DNA of 11,529 bases, taken from positions 1-11,529 of the forward strand of contig JAGLTA010000008.1 of the NCBI GenBank assembly GCA_023135505.1. Direction: 5' to 3'. How positions within the stretch are numbered: position 1 is the stretch's first letter; each line of letters starts with the position of its first letter. Positions 5,169 through 11,529 of the stretch are shown piece after piece. The notes under the pieces were generated by a model that worked only from the letters and a program-made list of their open reading frames with translations, was not told where the DNA came from and made no database searches. The position numbers were made by a program, and so were the translations under genes. The stretch comes from Candidatus Parcubacteria bacterium. Its GTDB lineage: Bacteria; Patescibacteriota; Patescibacteriia; JAACEG01.

Positions 5169-6233
5169 ATGGATAAAAAAATTTGTGTTATTAAAGGCGA
5201 TGGCATCGGTCCCGAAGTGATGGAGGAAGCCATCAAAGTTTTAGATAAGATATCTAAAAAATACGACCACAGTTTTCAATATGTTGAGGCGCTGGCTGGC
5301 GGAGCGGCATGGGATGAATATGGCGAACATCTTCCTGAAAAAACTTTAGAAACCGCGAATAGCAGCGATGCGATTTTATTCGGATCAATAGGCGGACCAG
5401 TCGCGGACCAAGATAAGCCGAAATGGAAAAATTGCGAGAAGAACGCGCTGCTGGCAATGAGAAAATATTTTGATCTGTTCACTAATCTGCGCCCTTCAAT
5501 TGTTTTTAAGCCGTTAAAAAATATTTCGGTTCTTAAGCCGGAACTAGTCGGAAACGGCTTTGATATTTTAATTATTCGCGAACTTACTGGAGGAATTTAT
5601 TTTGGCGGGCATAAAACAGAAAACGGCGTTGCGGAAGATATTATGAAATATTCTGAAGCAGAGGTAAGGCGTGTCGCGAAAGTGGCTTTTGAGACCGCAA
5701 TGAAAAGAAAGAAGTTTTTAATTTCTGTTGATAAAGCGAATATTTTAGACTGTTCGGTGCTTTGGAGAAGAGTTGTTGAAGAAGTCGCTAAAGATTATCC
5801 CGAAGTTAAATTAGAGCATATGTATGTTGATAATGCAGCTATGCAGCTTGTAAGAAATCCTCAGGAATTTGATGTGATCGTTACAGGAAATATGTTCGGC
5901 GATATTTTATCAGATCTGTCTTCAACGTTTGCCGGATCGCTTGGGTTGCTTGCATCCGCGTCTTTAAATGAATCTAATTTTGGAATGTATGAGCCGAGCG
6001 GAGGATCAGCGCCTGATATCGCGGGGCAGGGTATCGCGAATCCTATCGCGCAAATTCTTTCCGCGGCGATGATGCTGAAATATTCGTTTGGATTAGAAAA
6101 CGAAGCGGATAATATTGAACAGGCTGTTATTAAAACATTAGAGCAGGATTATCGAACAGCGGATATTTGGGAGCAAGGGTGCGAGAAAATTAACACAAAA
6201 CAGATGGGCGACAAAATCTGCGGGAATATATAA
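5169..6233 (+). CDS. leuB: 3-isopropylmalate dehydrogenase
   Basis: LeuB oxidises and decarboxylates 3-isopropylmalate to 2-oxoisocaproate with NAD+, the last step before leucine transamination. The 354 residues match the family length. Visible are the N-terminal GDGIGPEV (10-17), substrate arginines in the FTNLRPS (104-110) and RELTGGIYFG (137-146) segments, the catalytic lysine in SVDKANIL (187-193), and metal-binding aspartates in YVDNAAMQLV (219-228) and NMFGDILSD (241-249). The NAD loop GGSAPDIAGQGIANP (278-292) is of LeuB type; isocitrate and homoisocitrate dehydrogenases usually have an HGTAP or HGSAP form. It follows leuD by 84 bp of AT-rich, T-tract DNA with no Shine-Dalgarno and no clear promoter; co-transcription is likely. 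Confidence 0.95.
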   Translation: MDKKICVIKGDGIGPEVMEEAIKVLDKISKKYDHSFQYVEALAGGAAWDEYGEHLPEKTLETANSSDAILFGSIGGPVADQDKPKWKNCEKNALLAMRKYFDLFTNLRPSIVFKPLKNISVLKPELVGNGFDILIIRELTGGIYFGGHKTENGVAEDIMKYSEAEVRRVAKVAFETAMKRKKFLISVDKANILDCSVLWRRVVEEVAKDYPEVKLEHMYVDNAAMQLVRNPQEFDVIVTGNMFGDILSDLSSTFAGSLGLLASASLNESNFGMYEPSGGSAPDIAGQGIANPIAQILSAAMMLKYSFGLENEADNIEQAVIKTLEQDYRTADIWEQGCEKINTKQMGDKICGNI

Positions 6234-6315
6234 AATCGCTTTAACATGATAACATAATAACATTTAAACATTTTTTTAAAATTTATGTAAAAATTCATAT
6301 ATAATAACGGTTATA

Positions 6316-6324
6316 TGCTATAAT
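6316..6324 (+). promoter_or_regulatory. Extended -10 promoter for the 171-residue gene
   Basis: TGCTATAAT is a perfect extended -10 box. There is no good -35 box at 16-19 bp, which extended -10 promoters can do without. It would give a leader of about 90 nt before the ATG at 6423. It is the only notable signal in the leuB to 6423 gap (6234-6422). Confidence 0.55.
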
Positions 6325-6422
6325 AAAAAATCTTTTTATTTTTTTAATAATTTTGGCAATTTATTTAGTGTGGTCGATATAACTTGATTTATAATATTAT
6401 TTAATTAATTAAAGAAAAAAAT

Positions 6423-6938
6423 ATGGAATCAATAAATATGGAGTCAACTGTGCAAGAAACAATGGAAAAACGAAAGGAAAAGTTAATTAGCAAGGCATCT
6501 GAACGAATAAAAAATGAACGAGAAAAAAGCAAGGGAAGCACTGGATATTCTCTTATTAGATGGATAGACGAGAACGAGGAAAGAAAAATAAAGAAGGTGG
6601 GTATTTTAGAAAAAGCAAAAGCGGAAGGCGAAACAACAGTGAAGGAAAAATTAAAATTACTTATGGAGGGATTTGTAGAAGAATATGAAAAAGCATACGA
6701 CGAACAAACAGAAAATATTATTGCTGAAGAAATTGCTAAAATTGAATTTGCTGCTGGGATTAAACATAATCCAGATACATGTGAAGTGTGCTTAGATAGA
6801 AAAATTCTTAAAAGATTCAAATCTCCAAATCCTTCTGATTGGAGTTGGGAAGCTATCTGTGATGCTAGGGCTCATGATGGAGCAATAAATCCTGAAAATG
6901 CTAAAATTGACGCTTATTATCATCAATTAATTGATTAA
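6423..6938 (+). CDS. 171-residue hypothetical protein, coiled-coil-like
   Basis: I do not recognise this family. The first ~120 residues are very rich in Lys and Glu with few breaks and are probably long helices or a coiled coil. From about residue 115 the character changes: HNPDTCEVCLDRKIL contains a CxxC pair, another Cys follows in WEAICDARAHDG, and two tryptophans lie in PSDWSWEA. Cys-His content could bind a metal, but the pattern is incomplete for a standard zinc ribbon. There is no signal peptide or membrane segment, so it should be cytoplasmic. A second ATG five codons in is an alternative start. It has its own promoter upstream and a strong palindromic terminator downstream, so it is a monocistronic unit between leuB and the convergent minus-strand genes. 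Confidence 0.75.
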   Translation: MESINMESTVQETMEKRKEKLISKASERIKNEREKSKGSTGYSLIRWIDENEERKIKKVGILEKAKAEGETTVKEKLKLLMEGFVEEYEKAYDEQTENIIAEEIAKIEFAAGIKHNPDTCEVCLDRKILKRFKSPNPSDWSWEAICDARAHDGAINPENAKIDAYYHQLID

Positions 6939-6992
6939 AAGAATAAATCCAAAAAAATAATAAAGAAACAAGGTAACTATAATAGTCCCACT

Positions 6993-7040
6993 AAAATAAA
7001 ACACGGGTTTTGCAATATTGCAAAATCCGTGTTTTATTTT
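6993..7040. terminator. Perfect 24-bp palindrome, bidirectional terminator
   Basis: AAAATAAAACACGGG.. (from 6993) and ..CCGTGTTTTATTTT (to 7040) are complementary over 24 bp each side of 7016/7017, with only one G-T pair. T-runs follow the stem on the + strand and A-runs give T-runs on the other. It sits between convergent genes and can end both transcripts. Confidence 0.8.
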
Positions 7041-7047
7041 TAAATTC

Positions 7048-7418
7048 TTAATTTTTAGTTCCTAACTCTTTATCCATAATCAATTCAGCAATTTGAACTG
7101 TATTATTTAACGCCGCGCCTTTTAGAATTTGATTTCCGCAGACAAAAAATTCCAAACCGTTTTTTTTAAAAATAAGACTATTTCTTATTCTGCCAACCTC
7201 AACGCTGTATTTTCTGCTGGCGGTTATCGGCATAGGATAAACGCAATTTTTAATTTCATCCCGAATCTTAATCCCGTCCGTGTTTTGAAAAATATTTTTA
7301 ATTTTTTGGATGCTAATTTCTTTTTTAGTTTCAACCAAAATGCTTTCTGAATGCGCGCGCATTATCGGCACCCTGACGCAGGTGCAGGAAATTTTTATAA
7401 TTTTTTGAATATTTTTTT
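7048..7418 (-). pseudogene. Displaced 3' fragment of asd (second copy)
   Basis: The minus-strand reading frame ending at 7048 encodes a C-terminal piece of aspartate-semialdehyde dehydrogenase close to the intact asd at 8006-9013: both contain PIMRAHSES, IKNCVYPMP, KYSVEVGRIRNSLIF, GLEFFVCG and QILKGAALN. An ATG at 7371 opens a 107-codon ORF, but similarity continues upstream of it (KISCTCVRVP against KISCSCVRIP). It then passes through a shift caused by an apparent 4-nt loss near 7398-7405, and ends around 7418 in a T-run. The NAD-binding half and the active-site Cys are missing, so it cannot be an active enzyme. No start signal is visible. Divergence from the intact copy is substantial, so it is not a recent duplicate. 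Positions 7419-7482 hold no recognisable gene. Confidence 0.85.
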
Positions 7419-7482
7419 AAAATCATTAACGCCGCAAACTATACTATTTTTAAAAACACAAATTTTTTTGACATATTTTTAA

Positions 7483-7725
7483 TCAAAATTTGTAAGTATT
7501 ATCAGACCTTCGTTCAACTGCTAAAATAAACAGATTATCATTTTTGTCTATTTTGTAAATAATCCTTATATCTCCTTTTCTTATTCTAAAAATATCGTCG
7601 CTACCTTTTAATTTTTTAATATCAAATCTATTTAAAGAATTGTTTTTTAGTTTTAATAAAATTTCTTTAATTTTTTCTCTCTCTTTTGGACTAAATTTTT
7701 TTAATGCTTTGGATATTTTGTCCAT
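7483..7725 (-). CDS. RelE/ParE-family toxin
   Basis: This 80-residue protein is a type II toxin of the RelE/ParE fold. The N-terminal helices (about 1-30, Lys/Glu-rich) are followed by the family core: KLKGSDDIFRIRKGDIRIIY (38-57), then a hydrophobic strand LFILAV (65-70) and the C-terminal ERRSDNTYKF (71-80). The arginines at 47, 49, 54 and 72-73 and Tyr 78 lie where RelE-type mRNA-cleaving enzymes keep their basic and aromatic residues. Ribosome-dependent mRNase activity is inferred from the family; a ParE-like gyrase poison cannot be excluded. It begins two bases after the antitoxin stop, so the two are co-transcribed and likely translationally coupled. Confidence 0.88.
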   Translation of the reverse strand: MDKISKALKKFSPKEREKIKEILLKLKNNSLNRFDIKKLKGSDDIFRIRKGDIRIIYKIDKNDNLFILAVERRSDNTYKF

Positions 7726-7727
7726 AT

Positions 7728-7940
7728 TTATAGGCGTGATAAAATTTCATCAATTTTAATCCCGCCTTTTTTAATTTTAGTAAAATCAATAATCTCTTCC
7801 CAATATTCATCGTTTAAAGGAGATATTTTAAATAGCGGCTTTGATTGTTTAAGTACAATGAAAGATTCTCCTTGCGCGACTTTTCGTGAATATATTGCCA
7901 TATTCTGCCTTAATTCTTTTAACCCCACAAAATTTTTCAT
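7728..7940 (-). CDS. Phd/YefM-family antitoxin
   Basis: This 70-residue protein has the Phd/YefM N-terminal DNA-binding and dimerisation fold: GLKELRQNMAIYSRKVAQG (6-24), then the strand SFIVLKQSKPLFKISPL (26-42). A C-terminal tail, DFTKIKKGGIKIDEILSRL, should wrap and neutralise the toxin. It precedes the toxin gene, the usual antitoxin-first order, and has a sigma-70 promoter with an operator-like palindrome just upstream, fitting autorepression. No Shine-Dalgarno is visible. The pair lies directly after asd and before the displaced asd fragment. Confidence 0.88.
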   Translation of the reverse strand: MKNFVGLKELRQNMAIYSRKVAQGESFIVLKQSKPLFKISPLNDEYWEEIIDFTKIKKGGIKIDEILSRL

Positions 7941-7970
7941 AAATTTAAAATTAATTATTAGATTATTTAA

Positions 7971-7999
7971 AGTTTAACATTTGTTCAACTTTTTGTCAA
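7971..7999 (-). promoter_or_regulatory. Toxin-antitoxin promoter with operator-like palindrome
   Basis: On the minus strand: TTGACA (7994-7999), a 17-bp spacer, and TAAACT (7971-7976). An imperfect palindrome GTTGAACA-AA-TGTTAAAC (7972-7989, one mismatch) overlaps the spacer and -10 box, where an antitoxin dimer could block RNA polymerase. The -35 box lies 6 bp beyond the asd stop codon. Confidence 0.7.
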
Positions 8000-8005
8000 A
8001 TAATT

Positions 8006-9013
8006 TTATTCTTTATTCACAACCAATTCGGCGATTTGGACCGCGTTGAGGGCGGCGCCTTTTAAAATTTGATCGCCGCAAACGAAAAATTCCAGTCCAT
8101 TTCTGCCGAAAATCAGGCTGTTTCTTATTCTGCCAACCTCAACGCTGTATTTTCCGCTAGCGGTTAAAGGCATCGGATAAACGCAATTTTTAATATCGTC
8201 CCGAACTTCAATTCCAGATGTTTTTTGAAAGATACTTTTAATCTCCTTAACCACAATCTTTTTTTTAGTTTCAACAACAATGCTTTCAGAGTGCGCGCGC
8301 ATTATCGGAATTCTAACGCAGGAGCAAGAAATTTTTATATTCTCATCATTGAATATTTTTTGCGTCTCCCAGACAACTTTCATCTCTTCTTTTGTGTAGC
8401 CGTTATCTTGGAAAATATCAATATGCGGAATTAAATTAAAAGCGATCGGATGCTGAAAATTTTTATTGCCAGCATTTTTGCCAGATAAAATATTTTTTGT
8501 TTCAGTTTTTAACTCTTTCATTCCTTCGGCGCCAGCTCCGCTTGTCGCTTGATAGGTTGAGATGATAACTTTTTTCAATCCGAAATTTTTATGTATCTGC
8601 CACAGAGGAATTGCCGCGATTGCTGTCGTGCAGTTTGGGTTTGCGATAAGCAAGGAATCTTTTATCGCTTCTGGATTTATTTCAGGAATAATTAAGGGGA
8701 CATTTTTGTCATATCTAAAAGTAGAAGAATTATCAATCACAACGCATCCGCTTAAGGATGCTTTTTTTGCGTTCTGTTTTGACCACTCTCCTCCGATTGC
8801 AAAAAACGCGATATCTAATTTTTTGTAATCCGCGCGGTTTGCATCTTGCAGAATAATTTCACCAAAATGAGTTTTGATTTTTTTGCCATCGGATTTTTCA
8901 GACGCATATAAACTCAGTGAATAGATTGGAAATTTCCGTTCAAACAGAACTTTTAAAATTTCTCTGCCCACCATTCCAGTAGCGCCGAAAATCCCAATTT
9001 TTTGTTTTTTCAT
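8006..9013 (-). CDS. asd: Aspartate-semialdehyde dehydrogenase
   Basis: This enzyme reduces beta-aspartyl phosphate to aspartate semialdehyde with NADPH. The 335-residue protein has the nucleotide-binding GATGMVG (10-16), NSSTFR (95-100), the active-site cysteine in NPNCTT (Cys128), YQATSGAG (154-161), the substrate segment EEMKVVWE (209-216) and the catalytic histidine in RIPIMRAHSES (His241). It starts five bases after the aspartate kinase stop, so the two are co-translated and make one two-step pathway. In this operon the product can feed ADTH synthase for aromatic amino acids as well as lysine, threonine and methionine synthesis. Its last ~118 codons have a diverged second copy at 7048-7418. 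Confidence 0.95.
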   Translation of the reverse strand: MKKQKIGIFGATGMVGREILKVLFERKFPIYSLSLYASEKSDGKKIKTHFGEIILQDANRADYKKLDIAFFAIGGEWSKQNAKKASLSGCVVIDNSSTFRYDKNVPLIIPEINPEAIKDSLLIANPNCTTAIAAIPLWQIHKNFGLKKVIISTYQATSGAGAEGMKELKTETKNILSGKNAGNKNFQHPIAFNLIPHIDIFQDNGYTKEEMKVVWETQKIFNDENIKISCSCVRIPIMRAHSESIVVETKKKIVVKEIKSIFQKTSGIEVRDDIKNCVYPMPLTASGKYSVEVGRIRNSLIFGRNGLEFFVCGDQILKGAALNAVQIAELVVNKE

Positions 9014-9018
9014 GATCT

Positions 9019-10389
9019 TTATTCTATAAATATTTTATGAAAGTTTTGCATTACTTTTTCCATCTCGTCAGTCTTTACAATCGCTTCTAACCGAACGCAA
9101 TCTTTATAAGGAAAAGCGCCGATCTGCGGATTTGGGCAAGTTTTAATCAAAGTATCGTTGAAAATATTTGCTGTTTTCCAGTCTAAATTTCCAATCAGGG
9201 TAACCATATTTACAGGCGACGCGTCTATTTCGCAATTTTTCTTTTTTATGGCGTCAATCGCTTTTTTTAAATTTCCATTTCTGCTGTCAACGACTATCTG
9301 CAAGCTGTCGCGCGTGTTCCTTATTAGAACCATATTAAGCGCAAGTAGATTTAAAATCTTACTTATCTCAAAAAGAAATCCGTATTCATTAATGCCGTCG
9401 CCGCTCACAACCATCATTGTAAGCCCTTTTTTAAAACCGATAATTTTCGCGCCTTTCTGTTTTGAGCCGTTCGCGCTTATTAAGGTTCTCCTGCTGTAAT
9501 CGCTGATTGACGCAACCTCAACAGCAGTTTTTGTTTTTTTAACATACTGCATCGCTTTATCGTGGATTATTTTGCCTGCTTCTTCAGCTTCAAGATAACT
9601 TAAAAAGCGGATTGTTTTAGCGTTTTTAACGATTTGCGGATCAGCAGATAAAACCCCGTTGACATCTTTCCATAGAATAATCTTTTCAGTTTTCATTGCC
9701 GCGCCGATAAAGCAAGCAGTCGTATCTGTTCCTCCGCGTCCTAAAGTAGTCGCGTTTTTGTTTTTTGAAATTCCAGTAAATCCGGCAATTATCGGAATAG
9801 ATTTTATGTTTTTAAATTTCGCGTTGATATTTTTTGCGGATTTTTTAAAATCAATATTTGCGTTAAGATGATTGCTGTCCGTGATAATCGGAATATTTTC
9901 GGCAAAATATTTTTTTGCCGGCAAATTATTTGAATTTAAAAATTCTGTAAAAAAAATAGTTGACAATTTTTCCCCATAAGATAAGATTTTATCTTGAAAA
10001 ATATCCAATGAATTAAATTTGTTTTTTCTCTCAAAATCAATTTCAAGGTTTTTTAACAGATTATTAATTTCGGTAATCGCAATTTGCTGGTTTTTTTTAT
10101 CTATTTTTACAGAGTTGATTATTTGAATATGCTTTGCGCGAATTTTTTTAATAAATTTTTTTATCAAACTATTGTTTTGTTTGCTAAGTTTTTTGTTTTT
10201 TTCTAAAATTGATAAAAATTTTTCTAAATCGTCGGTTATTCCATTTATAGCGGAAACAATAATAATTGGCTGATAACTTTTTTTCATCTGCTCTTTAATT
10301 CTTTTTATCATTAACAAAACATATTCAGGAGCAAGAATCCCGCCCCCGAATTTATTAACGATGATTTTGTTTTGTGATTTTGTGTTCAT
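9019..10389 (-). CDS. lysC: Aspartate kinase
   Basis: This enzyme phosphorylates L-aspartate to beta-aspartyl phosphate. The 456-residue protein is a monofunctional kinase with a C-terminal regulatory ACT region (about 318-456). Motifs are NKFGGG (12-17, where most enzymes have KFGGT or KFGGS), YGEKLS (138-143), NATTLGRGGTDTTA (212-225) and WKDVNGVLSADP (240-251). The ATG follows four bases after the dehydroquinate synthase stop, and a GGAGA Shine-Dalgarno lies in the end of that gene, about 10 nt upstream. No homoserine dehydrogenase domain is fused. The ACT domains suggest feedback control, but by which amino acid cannot be told. Given its neighbours it may be an isozyme serving aromatic synthesis. 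Confidence 0.93.
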   Translation of the reverse strand: MNTKSQNKIIVNKFGGGILAPEYVLLMIKRIKEQMKKSYQPIIIVSAINGITDDLEKFLSILEKNKKLSKQNNSLIKKFIKKIRAKHIQIINSVKIDKKNQQIAITEINNLLKNLEIDFERKNKFNSLDIFQDKILSYGEKLSTIFFTEFLNSNNLPAKKYFAENIPIITDSNHLNANIDFKKSAKNINAKFKNIKSIPIIAGFTGISKNKNATTLGRGGTDTTACFIGAAMKTEKIILWKDVNGVLSADPQIVKNAKTIRFLSYLEAEEAGKIIHDKAMQYVKKTKTAVEVASISDYSRRTLISANGSKQKGAKIIGFKKGLTMMVVSGDGINEYGFLFEISKILNLLALNMVLIRNTRDSLQIVVDSRNGNLKKAIDAIKKKNCEIDASPVNMVTLIGNLDWKTANIFNDTLIKTCPNPQIGAFPYKDCVRLEAIVKTDEMEKVMQNFHKIFIE

Positions 10390-10393
10390 AAAA

Positions 10394-11401
10394 TTATTTC
10401 TCCAAAATCGTCTCTTTTATCTTCTGTCCGAAATGCCTGCCGATCCCGCTCTCTTGCAAGAACGCTAAAACTTTATCACCTTTTTTAAGTTTAGCAACGG
10501 AAATATATCCGTTGTCTTTTTTTGTTAAACGAATTGTCTCGGCGTTCTGCATTATCAAACTTATATTTTTATTTTCAAGTTTCGCTTTAACAATCAGCAT
10601 CGGGCGTTTTTCAATTTTTACTCGTCCGATAATCGCCTGTTCCGTGTTTCCTTGCGGGTCAACAATCAGCGCTTTGTCTCCGCTTTTCAACTCGGCTAAA
10701 TATTTTGTCTTGTCGCCAGGCATCCGAATATAAGCGTGCGCTCCGCCGGCATTTACCCTGAAAGCGCGCGGATCGCAATACGGATTTTCAACATTTTCAT
10801 TATAGACCAAAAACATCGCGCTGGATGAATCGCCGACCAGCATCCCTTGTCCCGGGTTTAAAATTGATGAAGTGTCAATTACAACTCTGTCGCCTATGCC
10901 GAGCGCCTCTACGCTTTCAATCTCAGTTTCAACTATTTTTAATTTTTCATTTTGTGTCTCCTTGATAAGTTCGCTTACTTTTTTAATCTTATTCAAATCG
11001 TCGGTTTCTAATAAAATTCCGTCTGCGCCGACCTCCATAGTTTCTAAAGCTAATTTTGCCTCTTTATAATTTTTAACAGACTGGATTATATTTGAAGTTT
11101 TAGAGATTAAATTTTCCAGCGGAATAATCGTCCATTCTTTGTTTTTGACAATAATCGGAATTTTGCCTTGATATTTAATCGCTTCGTCTTCTGATTCTTT
11201 ATTTTTTAAAAAAACTTCTGCGATATCTTTTCCTATTTCTAAATCTGCTTTATTGCTTTGAGCTATTATTTTTACACGAGACAATTCTTTGATTTTATCA
11301 ATATTTTCAGCATCAGCATAGATTGCTTCAAATCCGCTTTCAATCGCCAGCGTCGCTAATTTTTTATCCCAATAAGGGAGTTTATACCAAAATTTTTTCA
11401 T
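10394..11401 (-). CDS. aroB': 3-dehydroquinate synthase II (archaeal type)
   Basis: This NAD-dependent enzyme oxidatively deaminates and cyclises 2-amino-3,7-dideoxy-D-threo-hept-6-ulosonate (ADTH) to 3-dehydroquinate, replacing the DAHP-based AroB step. It is unrelated to bacterial AroB. The 335 residues match the MJ1249 family in length and in motifs: GDRVVIDTSSILNPGQGMLV (170-189), ENPYCDPRAFRVNAGGAHAY (205-224), GRVKIEKRP (259-267), MQNAETIRL (284-292) and GRHFGQKI (321-328). The family usually has GEGMLVG where this one has GQGMLVG. The start ATG has no Shine-Dalgarno. The ADTH synthase gene ends 33 bp upstream and aspartate kinase starts 4 bp downstream, so all belong to one operon. Confidence 0.93.
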   Translation of the reverse strand: MKKFWYKLPYWDKKLATLAIESGFEAIYADAENIDKIKELSRVKIIAQSNKADLEIGKDIAEVFLKNKESEDEAIKYQGKIPIIVKNKEWTIIPLENLISKTSNIIQSVKNYKEAKLALETMEVGADGILLETDDLNKIKKVSELIKETQNEKLKIVETEIESVEALGIGDRVVIDTSSILNPGQGMLVGDSSSAMFLVYNENVENPYCDPRAFRVNAGGAHAYIRMPGDKTKYLAELKSGDKALIVDPQGNTEQAIIGRVKIEKRPMLIVKAKLENKNISLIMQNAETIRLTKKDNGYISVAKLKKGDKVLAFLQESGIGRHFGQKIKETILEK

Positions 11402-11434
11402 AAATTTTAAGAAGTATTAAATTATTAAACTATT

Positions 11435-11529
11435 TTATTGATAAACCACGTCTTTTATTTTCTTTATCATTTGAGGAACATCATCTGCTTGAAAAGCATT
11501 GCGACCGACAGAAACCCCTGCTGCACCAA
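11435..11529 (-). CDS. aroA': ADTH synthase / class I aldolase (FbaB/DhnA type), C-terminal 31 codons
   Basis: Only the C-terminus is in the window; the rest lies beyond 11529. The visible residues GAAGVSVGRNAFQADDVPQM and the tail to Tyr-Gln-stop match the end of the (beta-alpha)8 class I aldolase family that contains archaeal fructose-bisphosphate aldolase and ADTH synthase (MJ0400-like), with the phosphate-binding GxSVGRN loop. The adjacent dehydroquinate synthase II gene makes ADTH synthase the likely function: it joins 6-deoxy-5-ketofructose 1-phosphate and aspartate semialdehyde. A plain fructose-bisphosphate aldolase is the alternative and cannot be excluded from this piece. Confidence 0.8.
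   Translation of the reverse strand, partial: GAAGVSVGRNAFQADDVPQMIKKIKDVVYQ

Noticed and set aside
7129..7350. Plus-strand ORF antisense to the asd fragment, and similar antisense ORFs across asd, aspartate kinase and dehydroquinate synthase
   Set aside because: They are shadows of conserved minus-strand genes, without start signals or recognisable domains.

Overview
The window is AT-rich bacterial chromosomal DNA. It starts inside the 3' end of a 23S rRNA gene and stops inside a gene read from the other strand. The organism looks like a Patescibacteria/CPR-type bacterium. Reasons are the low-GC, lysine- and isoleucine-rich proteins, tRNAs without encoded CCA, mostly SD-less genes, a secG / membrane-anchored SBP_bac_5 protein pair, and the style of the RelE/Phd toxin-antitoxin pair. 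That placement is inference; no 16S is visible.

Positions 1-2137 hold the end of the rRNA operon (23S, then an unusually long 23S-5S spacer, then 5S and its terminator) and tRNA-Tyr. The non-RNA sequence here is a mosaic of repeats: two copies of a 146-bp inverted-repeat element, one 156-bp palindromic element, several copies of a ~30-bp double hairpin, and two similar cassettes. Each cassette has a 20-bp inverted repeat at its ends, a T-rich leader, a strong Shine-Dalgarno, one small ORF and a stem-loop. The two cassette ORFs (36 and 69 codons) are unrelated to each other. Two double hairpins sit cleanly inside other repeats, which suggests that they moved.

Positions 2157-4602 carry secG, a membrane-anchored oligopeptide-type binding protein, tRNA-Val and tRNA-Asp. 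The binding-protein gene ends inside the acceptor stem of tRNA-Val. leuD begins 14 nt after tRNA-Asp and is followed by leuB; leuC and leuA are not in the window. A 171-residue protein of unknown function follows, with its own extended -10 promoter, and a long perfect palindrome closes the + strand genes.

Positions 7048-11529 are on the minus strand. Read in their own direction the genes are: an ADTH-synthase-type aldolase (only the C-terminus is present), 3-dehydroquinate synthase II, aspartate kinase and aspartate-semialdehyde dehydrogenase. Together these can convert L-aspartate to aspartate semialdehyde and then, with a deoxy-keto-hexose phosphate, to 3-dehydroquinate. This is the archaeal (Methanocaldococcus) entry to aromatic amino acids, here packed with its own precursor supply. 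A Phd/RelE toxin-antitoxin module with its own promoter and operator-like palindrome follows asd. Beyond it lies a diverged, frameshifted second copy of the asd 3' end, so the module is bracketed by two asd 3' ends.
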